Shown here: positions 11,470 through 23,481 of the stretch, piece after piece
Position numbering within the stretch: position 1 is the first letter of the stretch
How the letters are laid out: each line of letters opens with the position of its first letter
Source of the DNA: Trichuris trichiura
Taxonomy: Eukaryota; Nematoda; Enoplea; Trichinellida; Trichuridae
Length of the DNA stretch: 64,000 bases
NCBI GenBank assembly: GCA_037903355.1
Contig: JBAJFE010000012.1
Span: forward strand, 124,001-188,000
Reading direction: 5' to 3'
Made by a program: the position numbers and the translations under genes
Notes under the pieces: model-generated
Seen by the model: the letters and a program-made list of their open reading frames with translations, nothing else
Told to the model about the DNA's origin: nothing
Database searches by the model: none

Positions 11470-14400
11470 ACAATAACCGTACGAAGAAATGATCGTCAAG
11501 TTACTAGTAATAGGGTGACTTGTACTACAATTTTATTTTCGTATTAGTCGATACCCACGAGTCTTTCCCGTTGTCGTAGAAGTCTGTAATTAAACAGCAG
11601 CCTGTGGACGAACGATTTGTTAGGGAAAGAACATGACAATGATATCGCTCGTTTCGAAGGCGGTCTTGTTCAGTCGCCAGCGATGTTACGGACGATGATA
11701 AGTTTCCGTCTTGAGTGATATCTCCGTCACACAGCTGGTGACGGAACAAGAGCAGCTTCGAAACGTATGATATTGAATTGTTCTGTATTTTCCCTAACAG
11801 TTCACTCATTCATTCCCTGTAGGAAATTTTTAAGTTTACTTACAGATGCACTAAACAGGCAGATGAGGAATATCCATTATCAAATTAAGCATCACGTTAC
11901 TGTTGTACTTTTACCATGGCGCTGTGAGCTACTTTACTTTGCAACCAGTCAGCTTGCCGCGGAATGCAATTATCAAGGAATACCAGTTTGAGTGTTCAAA
12001 CCTTTATTTGACATCACAGGAAAGGCATAGTTTTATCAAAGCTTGGGTAACAGTTTAAACTATTAGCGTGGCTGAAATTGAAACATAAATGTTGCAGTTA
12101 TCAGTAAGCAATTCTGTATCAGCTATTGACGGTGCCGACCTTGTAATCGCACTGGCATTTTCCCGAGCGAATCGAATTTGGTCAAATGCAGTTTTTTGTT
12201 ATACGCGTGTTTGATTTCCACAACCTGCTGGGCACTTTAAACCGTATGAAGTTCGACTCGAAACAAACCATGCCGTAGTGAGTGCAAGAACGGCACCACT
12301 TATTAAGTTCACTAGTTACACCGTTTGCTCACCATGCGAGGCCATGTAGCAAAAGCTCAAATAAAAATGCTATTCCAGTTCGCTCCTATTTTCGACTGAA
12401 AGTTTAAAGTTTTTAGGCCAAGCAGGCTAACTGTACCTAAGTATCATCATCCTGTAGAAAGTGAAATGATTGCGACTTAAGTACAATAATTTCAGCTTTT
12501 TGTCTTTCTTTAAAATGGGCAACAAAACCAGACCTTTCCTTAAGTTACCTTTTCCCACTAAATGCTTATAAACACCCTTCTAAGGAATCTAAGCAGATGT
12601 TTCGTAGCAGCGCTGAGTTCAAAGTTTTCATCGAGGCTTTCCTTTTTCAGTGCCAATTATTTGGCCAACTGACTTTTTGGAATGACTAACGAATAGCTGG
12701 AAGACTTTCAGACGAAGAATGGTTAGCGGCAATCTTTCCACGAAAACTTCTTGCTACGGTCCTGCTATCTGAAGTTATTGTTCTAAGAAGGTGAGCAGAA
12801 AGATAAAGGCTGATTAAAAAGTTCCGCGTGAGAAACATGACTGTGTAAAATGGGTTAAAGACTAAAGCGTGCTTTCTCAATGAGAAAAGTGTTGAATACA
12901 TGTTTAAAATCATCTTAATTCCTTTAAACTATGAACATATCGGCAAAGTATGCCTGCCTTCTTGCGTTTTCCCTATAATAGTAGTTGCTAAATGCGGCCG
13001 ATGTTTGGTCTGACAGTTCATCTGAACGAAAGACGACTGGTAGTGTGGTAGTTTGTTTTTGTTTAAAAAAGTAAAAGAATATCTGATGATATTGTTGCTG
13101 TTTTGGCAATACGGGAGAGCTCCTCAGCGGCCGATTCCGGTGAAGGCCAAGAGCGGTTTTTTGATTTTTTGTTTGTTTGCGTTGAAGGCGGCCCAAGGCT
13201 GAGGCCGAAAGCTCCACAAAGATATTTCCAGTGTGATAAAGGCATGCGTCTAATAAAGGAAGAAAGAACTTTTTATTCTCCGGAACTTTCGGGCCATTGC
13301 TGTTCATGATGAAAAAGATATGCCTCTGCACAGTCCATCATATAACCAAAATGAGGTGGCCATTGTGACTGACATTATTTGGTACCTACCACCTGCGCAC
13401 TCTCTTGCAATGGGTTGCATTATTTCCGCAGGATACGTACTACAGCGAACCGTGAATGGTGACGATATGCCGGCATGAGTTATTACCACTGGCACATTAT
13501 GTTGGCCAGTTTCTGCCAGCTCAGTGCTATTCCTTTGCTATAACACTGCAAGTATTGTTAGGTAGAGCCGAGAAGTCCGGAAGCACTGGTGGAAGTTGGC
13601 CAGGTCTCAGATTTGATCGACAGCGCCCTCCCAAAAGAACCTACTTCCAGTTCTTTCGCTTAGGTAGAGCTGTGGGCCCAGTCTACAAGTTGGAAAAGAA
13701 GAATTGCACCTCATTTTGGATTATCCGCTGAAGAACGGTTGCAGCCGCCTCCGAAAACTTCAGAAGAACAATTCAAAAATTTTCGTTTCACAATAGTGGG
13801 TTATTTCAGTAGAATAAGGATCTACAAGATGAAGACATTTCACTGCAACATGTGAACGGCTTCCTTGCTGACACAGTCACCTTCAAGTTACAGAAGGGAA
13901 AAGAAACGAAGATCTCGTTTTTGCCGTCCCTTTGATGAAAAGGGACAGTGTTTCAAGCACTAAGATGCGCGGGAAGCTTTGCTACTGTGATAGATATCAG
14001 AACGGCTTTCCCAATCATTTGATGAACACGTCATTGTTCCTTAAATCATTTAAAGAATAGCAACTTGTACTGACACTAGTAACGGAATGTGACTGTTCAA
14101 AAGATTCTGTATGTGTTCTTATGAATAAAAATTTGTCTCGAGTAGTTACTACGGCATATTTTCAGCAGCTCTGCCACATTGTTAGTAATTACAACAACAG
14201 CAGCCGAGTGACTAGTATTGAGACTAATGTTCATATTCAAAAAGCATTAGATCGCGTTGAAACTACTTCGTTGTTTTACGTGAATTGCGGACGTTTCAAG
14301 ATGCAGTTGTTCACGTCGTTAGCGTATTGACAATGAACATTCAGAGAGAGGGAGAATAGGCGCAATGAGTTCCCGCTTATTTCCACCGAGAAGCGGTTTG

Positions 14401-14683
14401 CTAATTAGTATATAACCAGAGCTACCATATTTAGGCACTGATTCTCAATTACAAGTGTCGGTGAGAAAACATCAGTGTTTCGCAGAATGAAGGAATCAAA
14501 ATGGGATATAGTATAATTAGAAGTAAGTTCAGTCACTTTTGCTTGTAGACATAAACCTCTGGGAACTCATTAAACATGCAGAATTTCCAGGACCACGACG
14601 TCTACGTGAGATTGTCCGCTTCGAGCGTGCATAACATCATTGCTGTTTTTTGACAATGGAGGAGGTTAAAACAAACGCCCGTA
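11470..14683. other. No gene I can support
   Basis: Frames at 11525-11809 (minus), 12924-13331 (minus) and 13456-13731 (plus) are open for 90-135 codons but overlap each other's strands, lack recognisable motifs and lack convincing flanking splice sites. Nothing here is called. Confidence 0.4.
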
Positions 14684-14756
14684 CGACCGCGGCAGGATTC
14701 GAACCTGCAATCTTCGGTTCCGTAGACCGACGCGTTATCCGTTGCGCCACGCGGCC
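14684..14756 (-). tRNA. tRNA-Arg (ACG)
   Basis: The 73-base minus-strand sequence folds as a full cloverleaf: acceptor GGCCGCG with CGCGGTC and discriminator G, D arm, anticodon arm TCGGT-CTACGGA-ACCGA giving anticodon ACG, and T arm GCAGG-TTCGAAT-CCTGC. The A box and the B box (GGTTCGAATCC) are intact, so it should be transcribed by RNA polymerase III. No intron. Confidence 0.95.
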
Positions 14757-14764
14757 ATGTCTCC

Positions 14765-16840
14765 ACTCAAAGTAAAACAGAAGGAGAAACAAACTAGCGG
14801 CAAACGGCTGTAGTATCAGCATCTAAACCTATGAGTCTTAAAACCTCCTAACAACGAGTGATATTTTCGTCATAAAATCATGATACAACCCGTTTGAAAA
14901 GATGAAAGAAAAACGACTTGATGTTAGATGCTTTCAGGAAAATGAGGTTCCGTCTTCACTGAAGGCTGAGTAGTGCACAAGTGGACAAGTCGAAATTCAG
15001 TTCTTAGGATAGTTCGGCGTAAGGCTAAGGTTTGGTTTTCAAGTTTCAGTCGGTGTTCAGACCTACATGATGTGTTTTGCTGCTTCTTTCTTTCATCTTC
15101 TTTTTGCATGTTTTTTTGTCGTTAGCACGTACTATGCTTTTTCCTAATTTGTCCTTCGCTTTTTTCCGTTCTGTTGCGGTTTTTTTCCTCAGTCGTTTTG
15201 ATCTTCCTATTTGGTTCATCTTTTTTTGTTTTCTTTTCTTTCTTCTTCTGATGAGTTCTTTCTTTTTTCTTTATTTGCTTCTGTCTTCATCATGTTTCTT
15301 GCTCTTTTTTCGTTTCCCTTTTTTGTCCATATCTTAGACCTTCAAGCATCGCATTATAGTTCTGTCTCGTTTAACAGACTCCTTTTCAAAACGTATACAT
15401 CTGTTCCTAAAAATCTAGTTTCAATAGGAGATACTACTGGATACGTAAAACTTTGTAATGGGTAAACATGAGGTAAACCTTCAATTACGATGTGTTCCGT
15501 TATGAGACGTAGTCTGGAACTACGCTCGCGCTGAAGGTAAGAACGGCGGCTTCCCGAAAGCTTCGCTGAATAAAAGTTCTCACGGGCTGAAAACTTCGCA
15601 CTTCAGTTAAGCTTTTGGGAAGTTATATTTTGCCCTCAATAGATAACATGCCGCCTAGCAAGTTTCTAAACACTAAATGCATCTTTTACTCCTATATTTG
15701 TTTAATATTGTCGTATAGAGTATTAATGCAAATAAACCTATCAACTCAAAAATGGCGAAAGAAAGTTGTAGAAAACTTTTGACTTTACTGCCGTTAGGTT
15801 ATCACTGTTTAGTGAGATCAGCTGCGTAAATGATTGGCCAGCTGATAGTGCTGATAGATTTCTAGCAGGAAGTTTTACCAAGCTATATACATTGTCCCTA
15901 TTGATAAAGTACAGCCACTATCGTGCGAAGCAATGAAACTGTTACCAGCTGTGCAACTATATAAGGAAAATGAGACGGAGGTTCTTTCGTTCGATAGAAT
16001 ATGGTTTTCCATAGATAACTATTTTTCTGTTTTTACAGGAGGAGTTTCTGATTACTAGTGAAATTGTATGGCCCTGTTCCAGCTTTCAACTCCTACGCCA
16101 GAGGACGAAGGGTTATTCAACTACGCAGCACTCACATTGGCCAGCAAAGACTGTAATACATTTTCTCAACATAGAGAAGACAGCCTGAAGGGCAGTCATC
16201 GTCCAGAACGAACGTGTGAGCCCCTGGGGCGCAATAACTGCAACTTAATTCTTCTTAGTGAAATTATTTTAAATTATTTAATTTGGAACCGATCGAAGCA
16301 CATTACTTAATCTAACTTTCAAATGCCTATTCAATAGGTCTGTACTTTAGCTTCAGCAAATGGATCTGTCAACGTAAATCAACATCTGATAGGCCAAAAA
16401 AGCCTGAAACCAAATTTTATTTATGATGAAAATGTCACTGTTCATGGCAAACAAAATGAAGAGACCTACTTTTATTCCCGTGCCAGGTGTGTCGCCCTTC
16501 ATTATGCAGGAACGCCTACCCAGCACAGAGAATAAGAGGTATCGTCTACGGGAAAAAAATACTTCTCAAAAATAAGCACTTTATTCGTAAGGCTGCCCTT
16601 GAATAGGCGCTCATGGCAGGCTCACAAGCAGCGTTGAAATCGACACTTAAGAAAAAAGATTGAGAAAAATTAACGGCCAGTATTTCGTAAATTAACGTCA
16701 GCTACGAACGTTAAAATTTAAGTTTTACGAAAACAAATAAAGATAGGTAATTCAGAAAGGAAAGTTGAGAAACAATTCTACCTGTAATTGCTAACTGACA
16801 ATTAGGAGCCCAGCCGACATGAATTACATACTGACCAGAG
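14765..16840. other. Intergenic stretch with pyrimidine-rich tract
   Basis: Bases of roughly 15080-15340 are strongly T/C-rich (many TTTTC and TTCTTC runs), which produces spurious phenylalanine/leucine-rich plus-strand frames. I see no gene in the rest. Confidence 0.5.
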
Positions 16841-16848
16841 CTACTAGT

Positions 16849-16921
16849 CGACCGCGGCGGGATTGGAACCTGCAATCTTCGGTTCCGTAGACCGACGCGT
16901 TATCCTTTGCGCCACGCAGCC
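16849..16921 (-). pseudogene. Decayed copy of tRNA-Arg (ACG)
   Basis: Differs from the 14684-14756 tRNA at only a few positions and keeps the ACG anticodon arm. The T loop reads TTCCAAT instead of TTCGAAT, changing purine 57 and the B-box core, and the T stem has an A-C mismatch (GCAGG against CCCGC). The acceptor has an added T-G pair. It is probably a pseudogene or poorly expressed copy. It may have arisen by local duplication, though the flanks look different. Confidence 0.75.
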
Positions 16922-16929
16922 ACAGCCTA

Positions 16930-19900
16930 AGGTTTCAGTGGTAACACAGAATGCAAAATAAAGAGTGCAGTGTTTAAACCACTTCAACAGTGGTTTCATG
17001 CCAGTTCCTTTTAATCCTTCACGTTGGAAATATTGGCAAAGCACATGCTGCGATTGGTGCGACTAGGGACTAACGTCATATCATGTGCGTCAAAACGTAG
17101 TGATACTTTCTTTAAGATTGCGCAAGATTGAGCGCTTTAAACTATTTCAACCTGCACATCAATATAGAGTTCTATTATTTGTTTCTTTTATTGTTCGTCC
17201 ATGCGAGTGGAGGCGGCGGCGTAAATCGCTGCAGTGGCGTAGATCGGTTCGCGTGTGTACAGCCTGCTGACTGGCTGTATAAAAGAACGATCTACGGCAA
17301 CAGTGCGTCCCAACGTCTCGCTGATGGTAAGTCCATTGTTTTGTGTTTCCAATTTGAAGTAGGGGGCGCAATACTTGTTTCCATCTCCCATGTCTCGACC
17401 TGAAATCTTCTTATTTCCTGCACGTTTCCCTAAGACAATTACAGCCACCACTGAGGCTGTCCATGAACGACGTCTCGTTGTAGGATAAGTTGCCCTGCTA
17501 TAACCTGGTTTAAGGATAGAATTAGAAGTTTTATTAGCCACAAACTAGGCCGTTGAAGCTCGCCAGCAGATTGCTGAGTCGGCTGTGACGCAGGTAGGCT
17601 TAGACCTTAGGCAAAGGAGCTTTATCCTCTACGCATTAAGCGACTAATGCTACTCGCAAATCTTCACTTGACCAAAAAACATTGATAGAAACCTTCGAAT
17701 TATAAGAACTTGCCGCATTTCATCAGTATCGATAGGCGTTCCCTGATTGAGCATGATTTCTTGGAAGAAGTAGGAACTTTTCCAAGAATGATGTTCTACT
17801 TATCAAGGCAGAAACCCAAAGTATAGCTTGCTTAAGTTTGTAAGTTGAAGTTAAGAAAACTGATTGCTTAAGCTACGAGTGCTTTATAAAACGCTGTTTT
17901 ATGTAACATTTGTGGCATTGGGATAATGTTTCATAGCAGTGAGGTAACTTGTCTATTATTTTCGGTTAGAAAGTTAATAGCTGCCTTCTTTTCTACGAGA
18001 ACGCAAGAGGGGTATGGGCCTTATTGTTCAAGAAATCCATTTGTTATGGTGTTTACCTTTGTTATGGGTTTTTCTTTGTTGAATGAGCTGAGTTTGAAAA
18101 ATTGGACGGCCATTGTTCCTTGAAAGGCCCTTTCCTACATTTGCTTAAACAGTTAACCTACTTTCGTGAAGCTATGTAAATTAGTTCATCGTTTTGCTAT
18201 CAGCGAAAGTAGTTGCCTCTTTAATAATGCTCACAGAATTTGTAGAAGAAGTTACTGCTGAAATGTTCGTGAAAGATTCTGCATGGGCAGCATAACTTTC
18301 TAATTGTTTCTTACTGTGCTCTAATGTTTTAACTAATTTTGGTGATCATATTTCATGAAGTTTTCCATTGCAGTCTGTCACCGTAAACACGTCCATGTCC
18401 ACAGCAACAGTATCTTGCTGGCTGTGCAGTTCCACCCAAATGACATGGACTAAAGGCGTTCAAAAAGCAATTTCTTCTTTGCCATTGGTATGGCTGACAC
18501 CTAAATGTATGTCTTGCAAATAGAGCTGACTGCCTTAACCGTTCTAAACCGAAGAGGAACGTGAAAAATAAAAGGGAATGTGGTCGGCATGCCGAAACAT
18601 CATGCTATTAGAGGCGTTGTCCAAGGAAAGATATTGCCATCTCTGAAAATCTTTCAGCCAGGAATGACAGTCATGGCCTGTGCAGGAATGATCAAGTTGG
18701 CTCATAATTCTCGTTATATGACAAAGCATCATGTGCTACTGGAAGGCCAATTTTTCCTAAATGAGCCGCTTCCACATTCTGCTGTATAGAAGCTGTGCAT
18801 CCTGGCTGTTATGAGAGAAGAGATGCTGCACCAGATACGGCGATGAAAGAACCAAATTGCCATGTTGGCCAGTCATTATGTTTCACTTCCATAATCAATC
18901 TTTACCCGGCTTGTCCATGGATGCCATTTATTTAGGCTTACATAGAAAAGGTTGCCATGGGGTTATGGCAAGCCTACTTCAGCACTTCAATGATGAGCTT
19001 ATACGGCTTGTTATATCTTTAGAACGCACTCGTAATAAAGATAACCAAATTTGGTACTGCCTGGAAGCGTTCACACGATCGCTTTTCAATTTTCCAACAA
19101 GTCGAATTGGGACTCATTGATTTTTTGCTTTCTCACTTACAAGCTGTAAAAAACTAGCTGCTTTGTCAAAACTGTTTTGCGATTAAACGTCAAAGAGGCT
19201 TTTGTCGCTGGGGGGAAGAGAGGGGCAGCGGCTTCAATGTGCTTTCTGCCCTACGGGTCGTAACCTGCATAATTTGTCAATTAGTTTGACTTTTCATGGC
19301 AAAGCTTTTGTACGGTTGGACCATTGATGACCAGAAGAACTTTCATTCTTACTCTTGGCCCGTTATCAGCGGTATATAATTAGTCTAATAATTGGACTAA
19401 TCGTCAAAGGCCGTATTTGTGATCGTTGAAAACGTAGCGCGCTAGGCTTTGAAAGGTCGGAAAATTTAAACTTGTATCTTAGTAATACACAATAAACAGT
19501 TCGTACTTTTTGGGTAACAAACAAACACATGAATTTTGTGGATTACGTGTTTATCACGTAGCATTTGTTGGCAAAAGTAATAAAATCATTTGCGCGTCCT
19601 CGTTCGTCCCAGCAGTGCTGCGTAGCCTGATTATGCCTTGGGCTATTCAGGTAAGAAAGTTGCTGCTAAAAGGTACGAATGTGAATTAAGAATTGATGAA
19701 AATAAAATGGTAAAGCAAAATAGAATTTAAGGAACTGAAAGGTAGAATTGTAAGGAAAATGAAAGATAGCTTATAAATAACTGTTTCATACTAGAAGGAA
19801 AAGGAATTTAAAGGACAAGCGGCGGAACCGATTCTGTTATCAGGAACCTCCAATGTACGCTAATGAAAAACTTAGCTATGTTGAGTAATAGCACATTGAG

Positions 19901-20140
19901 GCAATGACGATTAACAGCTGCTAGCGACTGACACAGAGCAAACTGAGGCGGTCAACTTACTGAGAGCAAACTAGCATTGCGTCCATATACCACGTCACGC
20001 CTAAAGCGGTCAAGTTCCCACTTACGGAGGTGATCGATGTAATGTTTGATGGTATAAAGTTTTTTTTGAACGATCGCGCAAGTGAAGTGCCATTCGGAGT
20101 ATTGCAGCAAAATGGACTATTCATTAACTTAGTGTGCACC
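16930..20140. other. Mostly unassigned stretch with decayed-looking frames
   Basis: A TATA-like promoter lies near 17278. Two plus-strand frames, 18580-18789 and 18857-19120, follow each other and look protein-like (for example HHAIRGVVQGK) but are interrupted and not recognised; they could be the remains of a mobile element. I call no gene. Confidence 0.3.
17278..17285 (+). promoter_or_regulatory. TATA-box candidate followed by an ATG at an exon edge
   Basis: TATAAAAG stands about 50 bases before CTGATG|gtaagt, i.e. an ATG directly followed by a strong splice donor. A plausible acceptor (acaattacag) follows near 17440. The next in-frame codons stop quickly, so no coding gene could be assembled. 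It may be a noncoding transcript or a chance arrangement. Confidence 0.3.
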
Positions 20141-20146
20141 TTTATT
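20141..20146 (-). terminator. Poly(A) signal of the secreted lysine-rich gene
   Basis: AATAAA on the minus strand, about 110 bases after the TAA stop of the gene at 20256-20777. Confidence 0.7.
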
Positions 20147-20255
20147 AAGGTAGAAGTACAGCTCAGTTGGGCTCTCCTAACAACACAACATGCAATGGCA
20201 AATTGCTCTTCTGCCACTTCATCCCTGTAGCAGCATCTTGCTTTCGTTAGGTCGT

Positions 20256-20777
20256 TTACTTCTTCTTCTTAGCGACCTTCTTTGACACGGTTTTTGCGGC
20301 AGCTTTTGTCTTTTTCAGCGCTTGCGCACCACCTTTTTTGACCTTCGCCGCCAACTTCTTTGCAAAACCTGCCTCTTTCGGTCCAGCTCCTTTTGTCCTG
20401 CAGCGAGTTCAATTGCAAGTTTGAATGTATCTCCTACGTCGCTCACTTAGCTTCTCCCTTGGTTGGTTGTTGCGGTGACGCAGACCGTTTTGCTCTGGTA
20501 TTTGTTGCTGCTGTTGTTGTTGCTACTGTTGTTGTGTGTGCGCTTTCTTCAACGTTGTCACCATCTCCTTGTTCCTAAATAGCAAAACGGTCATGTGAAA
20601 AGCAGAGAGAGTTCGTTTTCGAAAGAATGCCTCTACCTGCTCGTTCGATTGTAGCGCTTGAGATTCTTCCTCACAGACGGCCTGAAGAAATGCAGTTAAT
20701 GAAATTCCAGTGTGACACTAGTTGATCCTCACAGTTGAAATGAAAAAACCAAGCAAGAAGATGTAGGTGAGCAGCAT
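20256..20777 (-). CDS. Small secreted lysine-tailed protein (119 aa), unrecognised family
   Basis: Four exons: 20733-20777, 20637-20681, 20447-20574, 20256-20397, with introns of 51, 62 and 49 bases. All have GT-AG ends and consistent phase. Exon 1 is the signal peptide (MLLTYIFLLGFFIST), with likely cleavage after AVC at the start of exon 2. The mature protein begins acidic (EEESQALQSNEQEQGDGDN), passes through a threonine/alanine linker, then becomes a lysine/alanine tail (FAKKLAAKVKKGG, ALKKTKAAAKTVSKK) ending in KKKK. The tail resembles histone H1 C-termini or cationic amphipathic peptides by composition only. TATA box upstream and AATAAA downstream mark a compact and possibly strongly expressed gene. 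I do not recognise the family. Secretion is inferred from the signal peptide; function is unknown. Confidence 0.82.
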
Positions 20778-20810
20778 TGTTGGAAGTCGTTTCTAAACTG
20801 GATCACTGTC

Positions 20811-20820
20811 CCTTATATAG
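20811..20820 (-). promoter_or_regulatory. TATA box of the secreted lysine-rich gene
   Basis: On the minus strand CTATATAAGG lies about 34 bases upstream of the ATG at 20775-20777, implying a very short 5' UTR of roughly ten bases if initiation is at the usual distance. Confidence 0.7.
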
Positions 20821-20829
20821 AGGATAGGA

Positions 20830-23470
20830 GATGAACGCGTGGGTCCATCGTTTTGCCAAGCCGATTTACTTTGTACCCATTGTCATTATGCTTTTCTACA
20901 TTAAACGCTGTTCTGCTGTTTCAAAATCCGCAATCATCTGTCAGTATAGCACCGGGAACTTATGTAATATTGCAATCTTTTTGTGAGCGGAATGACGCCG
21001 CAACCGTCTTCTCATCTACTCAGAAAGCTGAATAAACTGTTTAAGCGTTTCCCTAAAAGACTCGCTAATTAACGCAACATGAAGCACAGTTCGAGCTGCA
21101 GGGCATCGCGCCATTGCTCAGAATAAGACGATGCTCGAACTAATGTCAATGCAACCGCTCCATCGTTCTGCATCTCGCGCGCCGTCACGAGCTAGATTGG
21201 GGCTTTGCTGCAATTCCACTTGTCAGCTTAAACCTTTTCCGATTTTCTCGCAGTTCATTCACGGTGTTCGTCCGTCCAGCCCAACTTCCTAGGAGAGGAA
21301 GACTGCCCTTTACGCTCGCCTTGATTGTACGTCTGCGAACACTTTCGCCTTCCTGTAGGAATTCCGCTAAAAGTCTAATGGTCGAACGTTCGGGCGACTG
21401 TGAACAATTGTGCTTGAAAGAATGCTTCCAAAAAAACTATTCGCAACTGCTCCCTGATTTGAAGAATCCTTGTTATTTCTGCATCCGCTGTACTAAGAAT
21501 AATTTTATGATTACGAGTGAATTTTTACTGTGGTTTCTTGGTAACAGCTTCTTGGTCATTGAAAGAACTTTAATTAGCCTTCGCTTCATTTCAATGCCCA
21601 AAGAGGTTTCCCTATTGGAAACTAGCGTAGTTTGCAACTCATTGTAGATCAGCAGTTGGGAAAATGAATGAAAATTTTTTACGCGTAGCCTTCGTGGGGA
21701 GACAATAGTGGTTCTTAGAAACCTGAAGCTTAGTCGTCCGTTTTGACTTCTTAGTAAAAGCGGACCGGCTGAGCAATCCTTTTTCGCCCATCAAAGTCCC
21801 ATCCCTCTATTTGTATCTAGCAGTTCATCGCATCGGCGAAGTTCCTCGTAAGAGTCACTGTTGATTGTAAGTGTGCAGTGCGTGTTGAAAGAAGAATTGA
21901 TGAACAGATTCAAGAAGCAACGGCCTCTAAGACTTCACCTGTTCAAACACTAGCTGAAGCTGACTGTTGTGCTACAGGCGCTGCGCATTGGGTAATGCAC
22001 ATTCAGTTTGGTCTGCCAGCTGCCTATAGTCTTCGCACTGCGGCAAGGAAACCGTAGGCACTTTCTGAAGGTTCGCGCTGTGGTAATTTATTCATAGGGC
22101 CAGAATGTTAAGTCGAAGAAATTAAGCAAACCGATGAGCAGTTAACTTCTGGAAGGTGGAAGAGTAAGCAGGTAGCGAGGTTACTCAGTAGCAGTGGCCA
22201 CCAATATCCGTAGACAAGGATGCCAATCGTACTTTGTGCAAGAAGTGCATTGCATTTGCTTGGTCTCATATCTGCTGTCGAACAGTTGGAGTGTAGCTGA
22301 CAAGCCAAGACGTTTGGAAAAGCTTAAAGACCTTCTGTACGTGCCCGAATTGAGGTAGAAAAAGAGGGGCAGCCAGGGAGACATTGTGATCAACGTCTCC
22401 GCAAAGGTTAAACTAAGAAACATTTCCGGGAAAAGAAGTTGCGTGCGTAACTTACCGTTTTCTCACAGCAAGGGAAATGCGGCCCGTCACGTTCATGTGA
22501 AAGCAACCTTACTATGCGTTAGCAACAGGACATTCTATAAGAATACCTGTTTTGCGGAATACGTTGCCGAATCGTGGCCATGTGCGTGGTAAGTTCGCTT
22601 ATTTTTGCCGCTGTAGTAGTGTAATGCTTTGTCCTTCACGTTATTGTCTATCGCTCTTTCGTAAGGGACAAAAAGTGTGCGCAGCGTATGTTCGTTTTGC
22701 AATTTCCACTCTAAAGTCTTGTCTCGCTATGCATTTTGAAGCAGCCATTTTTAATAGTACGTCACCTATTATGCGTAGGTCGCAAAGGAGGACAGAATTC
22801 GCTTGCGGTGGTCTGCTCAGAGCTGGTCTTTTCCGGCGTGCGGTGTGCATCCTGTGAATGGATAATATTCATCCGAAAGGTAGCACGTATTACATCATTC
22901 AATTTCGTTGCGTAAGCCCTTTCTGGCTTTGACATTTCCCTCATTTCAGATGCACCACGTTTCGGTGCAGGAGATAATTTCTTGTAGTCGAGTCCCATTT
23001 CGTGCTTATGTCAACGACCATTGAATGGTTTTGTTTTCACTGTAGTCGGCGTGCGTTACTTTCTGCCGGTCGCCATTCGAAAGCTTCCATTCGATTCGAT
23101 ACTTCTGGGCGGGACAAACTCCCTCTGCTGTGCGGCCAAGTATTCTGTCGAGTGCTCACGCCTTGGAAAACCTCATTCCTGTCCATCTGAAGCTCCATGG
23201 TGTCTCGTCAGGTGTGCTTGGAGGGTATCCTTTCGGGATAAGCCAAAAAGGTATATCGTTTCTTGTTTAAAATCATGCCATCATTTCGGATTTCAAGTTC
23301 ATCCTGCAGTTGCCTTTATTTTGACGGCCGTGTTGGTGGCACGGGCTGATGAAGACGCATGGTTTACTCCCAAAAGCTACGTGAACCAAATGCAGCTGAA
23401 TGACGAATCATCACAAATGAAATCAAGAATACTAGACCCCTTAAAGGAACAGTTAGCTTTCTAACATGTA
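20830..23470. other. Unassigned stretch; possible exons on both strands
   Basis: Minus-strand frame 22762-22998 (MGLDYKKLSPAPKRG...) followed lower down by cysteine-containing frames (for example QCTSCTKYDWHPC near 22220) with plausible donors could be a split gene, but I could not join the pieces in phase. Plus-strand frame 23021-23464 ends in a segment like a signal peptide and short mature chain (AVAFILTAVLVARADEDAWF). The frame 21264-21647 has a cysteine-rich patch. None is recognised. Confidence 0.3.
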
Positions 23471-23481
23471 TTATAAAGATA

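Noticed and set aside
12924..13331. 135-codon minus-strand frame
   Set aside because: Overlaps open frames on the other strand, no recognisable motif and no supporting splice or poly(A) signals.
15077..15465. Plus-strand frames rich in F, L and S suggesting membrane proteins
   Set aside because: They arise from a pyrimidine-rich tract; no start context, splice sites or homology pattern.
23021..23464. 147-codon plus-strand frame with a signal-peptide-like tail
   Set aside because: Only the last 60 residues look protein-like and I could not find an in-phase first exon; kept as a remark, not a gene.
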